The notes under the pieces: generated by a model | Database searches by the model: none | Told to the model about the DNA's origin: nothing | Seen by the model: the letters and a program-made list of their open reading frames with translations, nothing else | Origin: an uncultured Burkholderiales bacterium | GTDB lineage: Bacteria; Pseudomonadota; Gammaproteobacteria; Burkholderiales; Burkholderiaceae_C | Direction: 5' to 3' | NCBI GenBank assembly: GCA_903952885.1 | Contig: CAJBHE010000104.1 | Span: forward strand, 1-13,410 | Length of the DNA stretch: 13,410 nt | Shown here: positions 12,153-13,410 of the stretch, one piece after another | How the letters are laid out: each line of letters begins with the position of its first letter | How positions within the stretch are numbered: position 1 is the stretch's first letter | Program-made: the position numbers and the translations under genes

Positions 12153-13410
12153 ATGCGTGATTTGTCTGGGCACACCCCCATGATGCAGCAGTACTTGGGG
12201 CTCAAAGCTGACCACCCCGAGACGCTGTTGTTCTACCGCATGGGCGACTTTTATGAGTTGTTCTTTGCGGACGCCGAGAAGGTCACGCGCCTGCTCGACA
12301 TCACGCTCACGCAACGCGGCCAATCCAACGGCGAGCCCGTGGTGATGGCCGGTGTGCCATTTCACTCACTCGAAACCTATCTCTCACGCCTCATCAAGCT
12401 CGGCGAATCCGTGGCGATTTGCGAGCAAGTGGGCGATGTGGGTGCGAGCAAAGGCCCCGTTGAGCGCAAAGTGGTGCGCGTGGTCACACCCGGCACGTTG
12501 ACCGACAGCGCGCTCCTGAGCGACAAAACAGAAGCCTATGTGTTGGCCATTTACCAAAGCGACCGAGCGGGTTGCGGCTTGGCGTGGCTCAGCGTCACCC
12601 AAGGCTTGGTGCATTTGGCCGAGTGCGACACGTCCGAGCTGCCCAACTGGATTGCCCGCGTGGCCCCCAGCGAAATCATTTACAGCGCGGAAGTCAGCCC
12701 TGCGTTTGAGCAACAGCTCAAAATCTTTTGCAGCAACCTAGGTCTGCCCGCCCAAGTGCGCCCCGCGTTTCAGTTTGATGCTGCTTTGGGTGGCCGCAAG
12801 TTGCTGGAGCATTTGCAAGCCGCGTCACTCAATGCATGGAACGCACAAGACGTGGTGCAAGCCCACGCTGCTGCCGCGGCGTTGCTGGCCTACGCCGAAC
12901 ACACCCAAGGTCGCGCCCTCACACACGTGCACGGCGTTTACGTGGCGCGCAACGATGCACTGATCGACCTGCCTCTCACCACCCGTCGCAACCTTGAGCT
13001 GACCCAAACCCTGCGCGGCGAAGACTCGCCCACCTTGTTCTCGTTGCTCGACACCTGCATGACAGGCATGGGCAGCCGCCAGCTCAAAAACTGGCTGCTC
13101 TCGCCCGAGCGCGACCGCACCCAAGCCATGCACCGCTTGGCCGCCATTGAAGCACTGCAAGACAACCGCACGCAAAGCTACAAAGTGCTGCGCGACGCCC
13201 TCAAAGGCTCGGGCGATGTGCAGCGCATCAGCGCCCGCGTGTCACTGCGCCAAGTGCGTCCGCGTGAATTGGTGTCGTTGGGCCAAGCGCTCCAAAAGGC
13301 TTTGCGCATTCAGCCGCTCATTCCCATCTCCTCGACCTCGGCAAAGAGGGAGGCAGAGCGCTCTGCGGAGGTAAAGGAGGAGCTGGCGAAGCCAGCGGGG
13401 GACACGCAGC
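12153..13410 (+). CDS. mutS: DNA mismatch repair protein MutS, C-terminus beyond right edge
   Basis: Mismatch-recognition ATPase of methyl-directed repair. I read 419 codons to the right edge. The N-terminal mismatch-binding domain is intact: HTPMMQQYLGLKADHP, then LLFYRMGDFYELFFAD with the Phe-X-Glu motif at Phe33 and Glu35. The connector domain follows (GEPVVMAGVPFHSLETYLSRLIKLGESVAICEQVGD is typical), then the start of the core/lever domain with RRNLELTQTLRG and SLLDTCMTGMGSRQLKNWL. The ATPase domain lies outside. Family similarity is clear to GQALQKA (377-383). From about 393 the sequence becomes a charged run (SSTSAKREAERSAEVKEE) encoded by a palindromic DNA element. The frame stays open, but normal MutS sequence does not resume before the edge, so the protein may carry an insertion or be truncated. 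The ATG at 12153 is chosen; the ATGs at 12180 and 12183 are alternatives. No clear Shine-Dalgarno. Confidence 0.93.
   Translation, partial: MRDLSGHTPMMQQYLGLKADHPETLLFYRMGDFYELFFADAEKVTRLLDITLTQRGQSNGEPVVMAGVPFHSLETYLSRLIKLGESVAICEQVGDVGASKGPVERKVVRVVTPGTLTDSALLSDKTEAYVLAIYQSDRAGCGLAWLSVTQGLVHLAECDTSELPNWIARVAPSEIIYSAEVSPAFEQQLKIFCSNLGLPAQVRPAFQFDAALGGRKLLEHLQAASLNAWNAQDVVQAHAAAAALLAYAEHTQGRALTHVHGVYVARNDALIDLPLTTRRNLELTQTLRGEDSPTLFSLLDTCMTGMGSRQLKNWLLSPERDRTQAMHRLAAIEALQDNRTQSYKVLRDALKGSGDVQRISARVSLRQVRPRELVSLGQALQKALRIQPLIPISSTSAKREAERSAEVKEELAKPAGDTQ
13328..13396. repeat. Palindromic element inside mutS
   Basis: A compact, highly structured DNA segment. Outer arms CTCCTC (13328-13333) and GAGGAG (13377-13382) pair. 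Inner arms ACCTC (13335-13339) and GAGGT (13368-13372) pair. The perfect palindrome GCAGAGCGCTCTGC (13353-13366) lies inside. A second hairpin, GCTGGC-GAA-GCCAGC (13382-13396), follows directly. True borders are unknown, and the element may continue past the window. No second copy occurs here, so calling it a repeat is inference from its shape and from its interruption of a conserved gene. Confidence 0.6.

Noticed and set aside
1..13410. CRISPR array, tRNA, rRNA, transposase or prophage genes
   Set aside because: I looked for regularly spaced repeats, tRNA arms and transposase motifs and saw none; gene content is housekeeping.

Overview
The window looks like chromosomal core DNA of a betaproteobacterium of the order Burkholderiales, most likely family Comamonadaceae (Limnohabitans/Rhodoferax-like). 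I infer this from protein resemblance (S21, DarP, SuhB, MutS, YbiB) and from the neighbourhoods pmbA<>darP-mog and cysE<trmJ<>suhB. No database search was possible, so the genus is a guess. Most genes are GC-rich (about 60% or more by eye). The left 2.3 kb and the gene at 9192-9575 are visibly AT-richer.

Layout. (1) 1-1797, minus: an OmpR-type response regulator followed by its membrane sensor kinase, which is cut by the left edge. (2) 1940-2296, plus: a small FlaG-like protein, divergent from the regulator. (3) 2370-5347, plus: ybiB (TrpD2-type nucleic-acid binder), cobA (siroheme/corrin methyltransferase) and a YhiN/HI0933-type flavoprotein. (4) 5330-6226, plus: a near-consensus promoter, a long leader, rpsU, a strong terminator and a yqeY-type gene. 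(5) 6227-6417: a non-coding convergent gap with three small hairpins. (6) 6418-7806, minus: pmbA; then, divergent on plus, darP and mog (4-base overlap), closed by a perfect bidirectional terminator. (7) 9192-11126, minus: trmJ, cysE and an unknown 127-residue protein, closely packed in that transcription order. (8) 11229-13410, plus: suhB, then mutS, which runs off the right edge.

The genes are mostly housekeeping: ribosome function and maturation (S21, DarP, SuhB), RNA modification (TrmJ), cofactors (CobA, Mog), cysteine synthesis (CysE), peptide processing (PmbA) and mismatch repair (MutS). I see no rRNA, tRNA, CRISPR array, transposase or prophage gene.

The most unusual item is at the right edge. 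MutS family similarity stops near residue 384. By residue 393 the frame enters a compact palindromic element at about 13328-13396: nested arms around a perfect 14-base palindrome, followed by a 6-bp hairpin. The mutS frame stays open through it, and the 90 bases around it contain only one stop codon in all six frames. This looks like a short palindromic repeat inserted in frame in a DNA-repair gene. Secondary leads are a start codon next to a hairpin in ybiB, the structured rpsU leader, the absence of dnaG/rpoD after rpsU-yqeY, and an unknown protein coupled to cysE.
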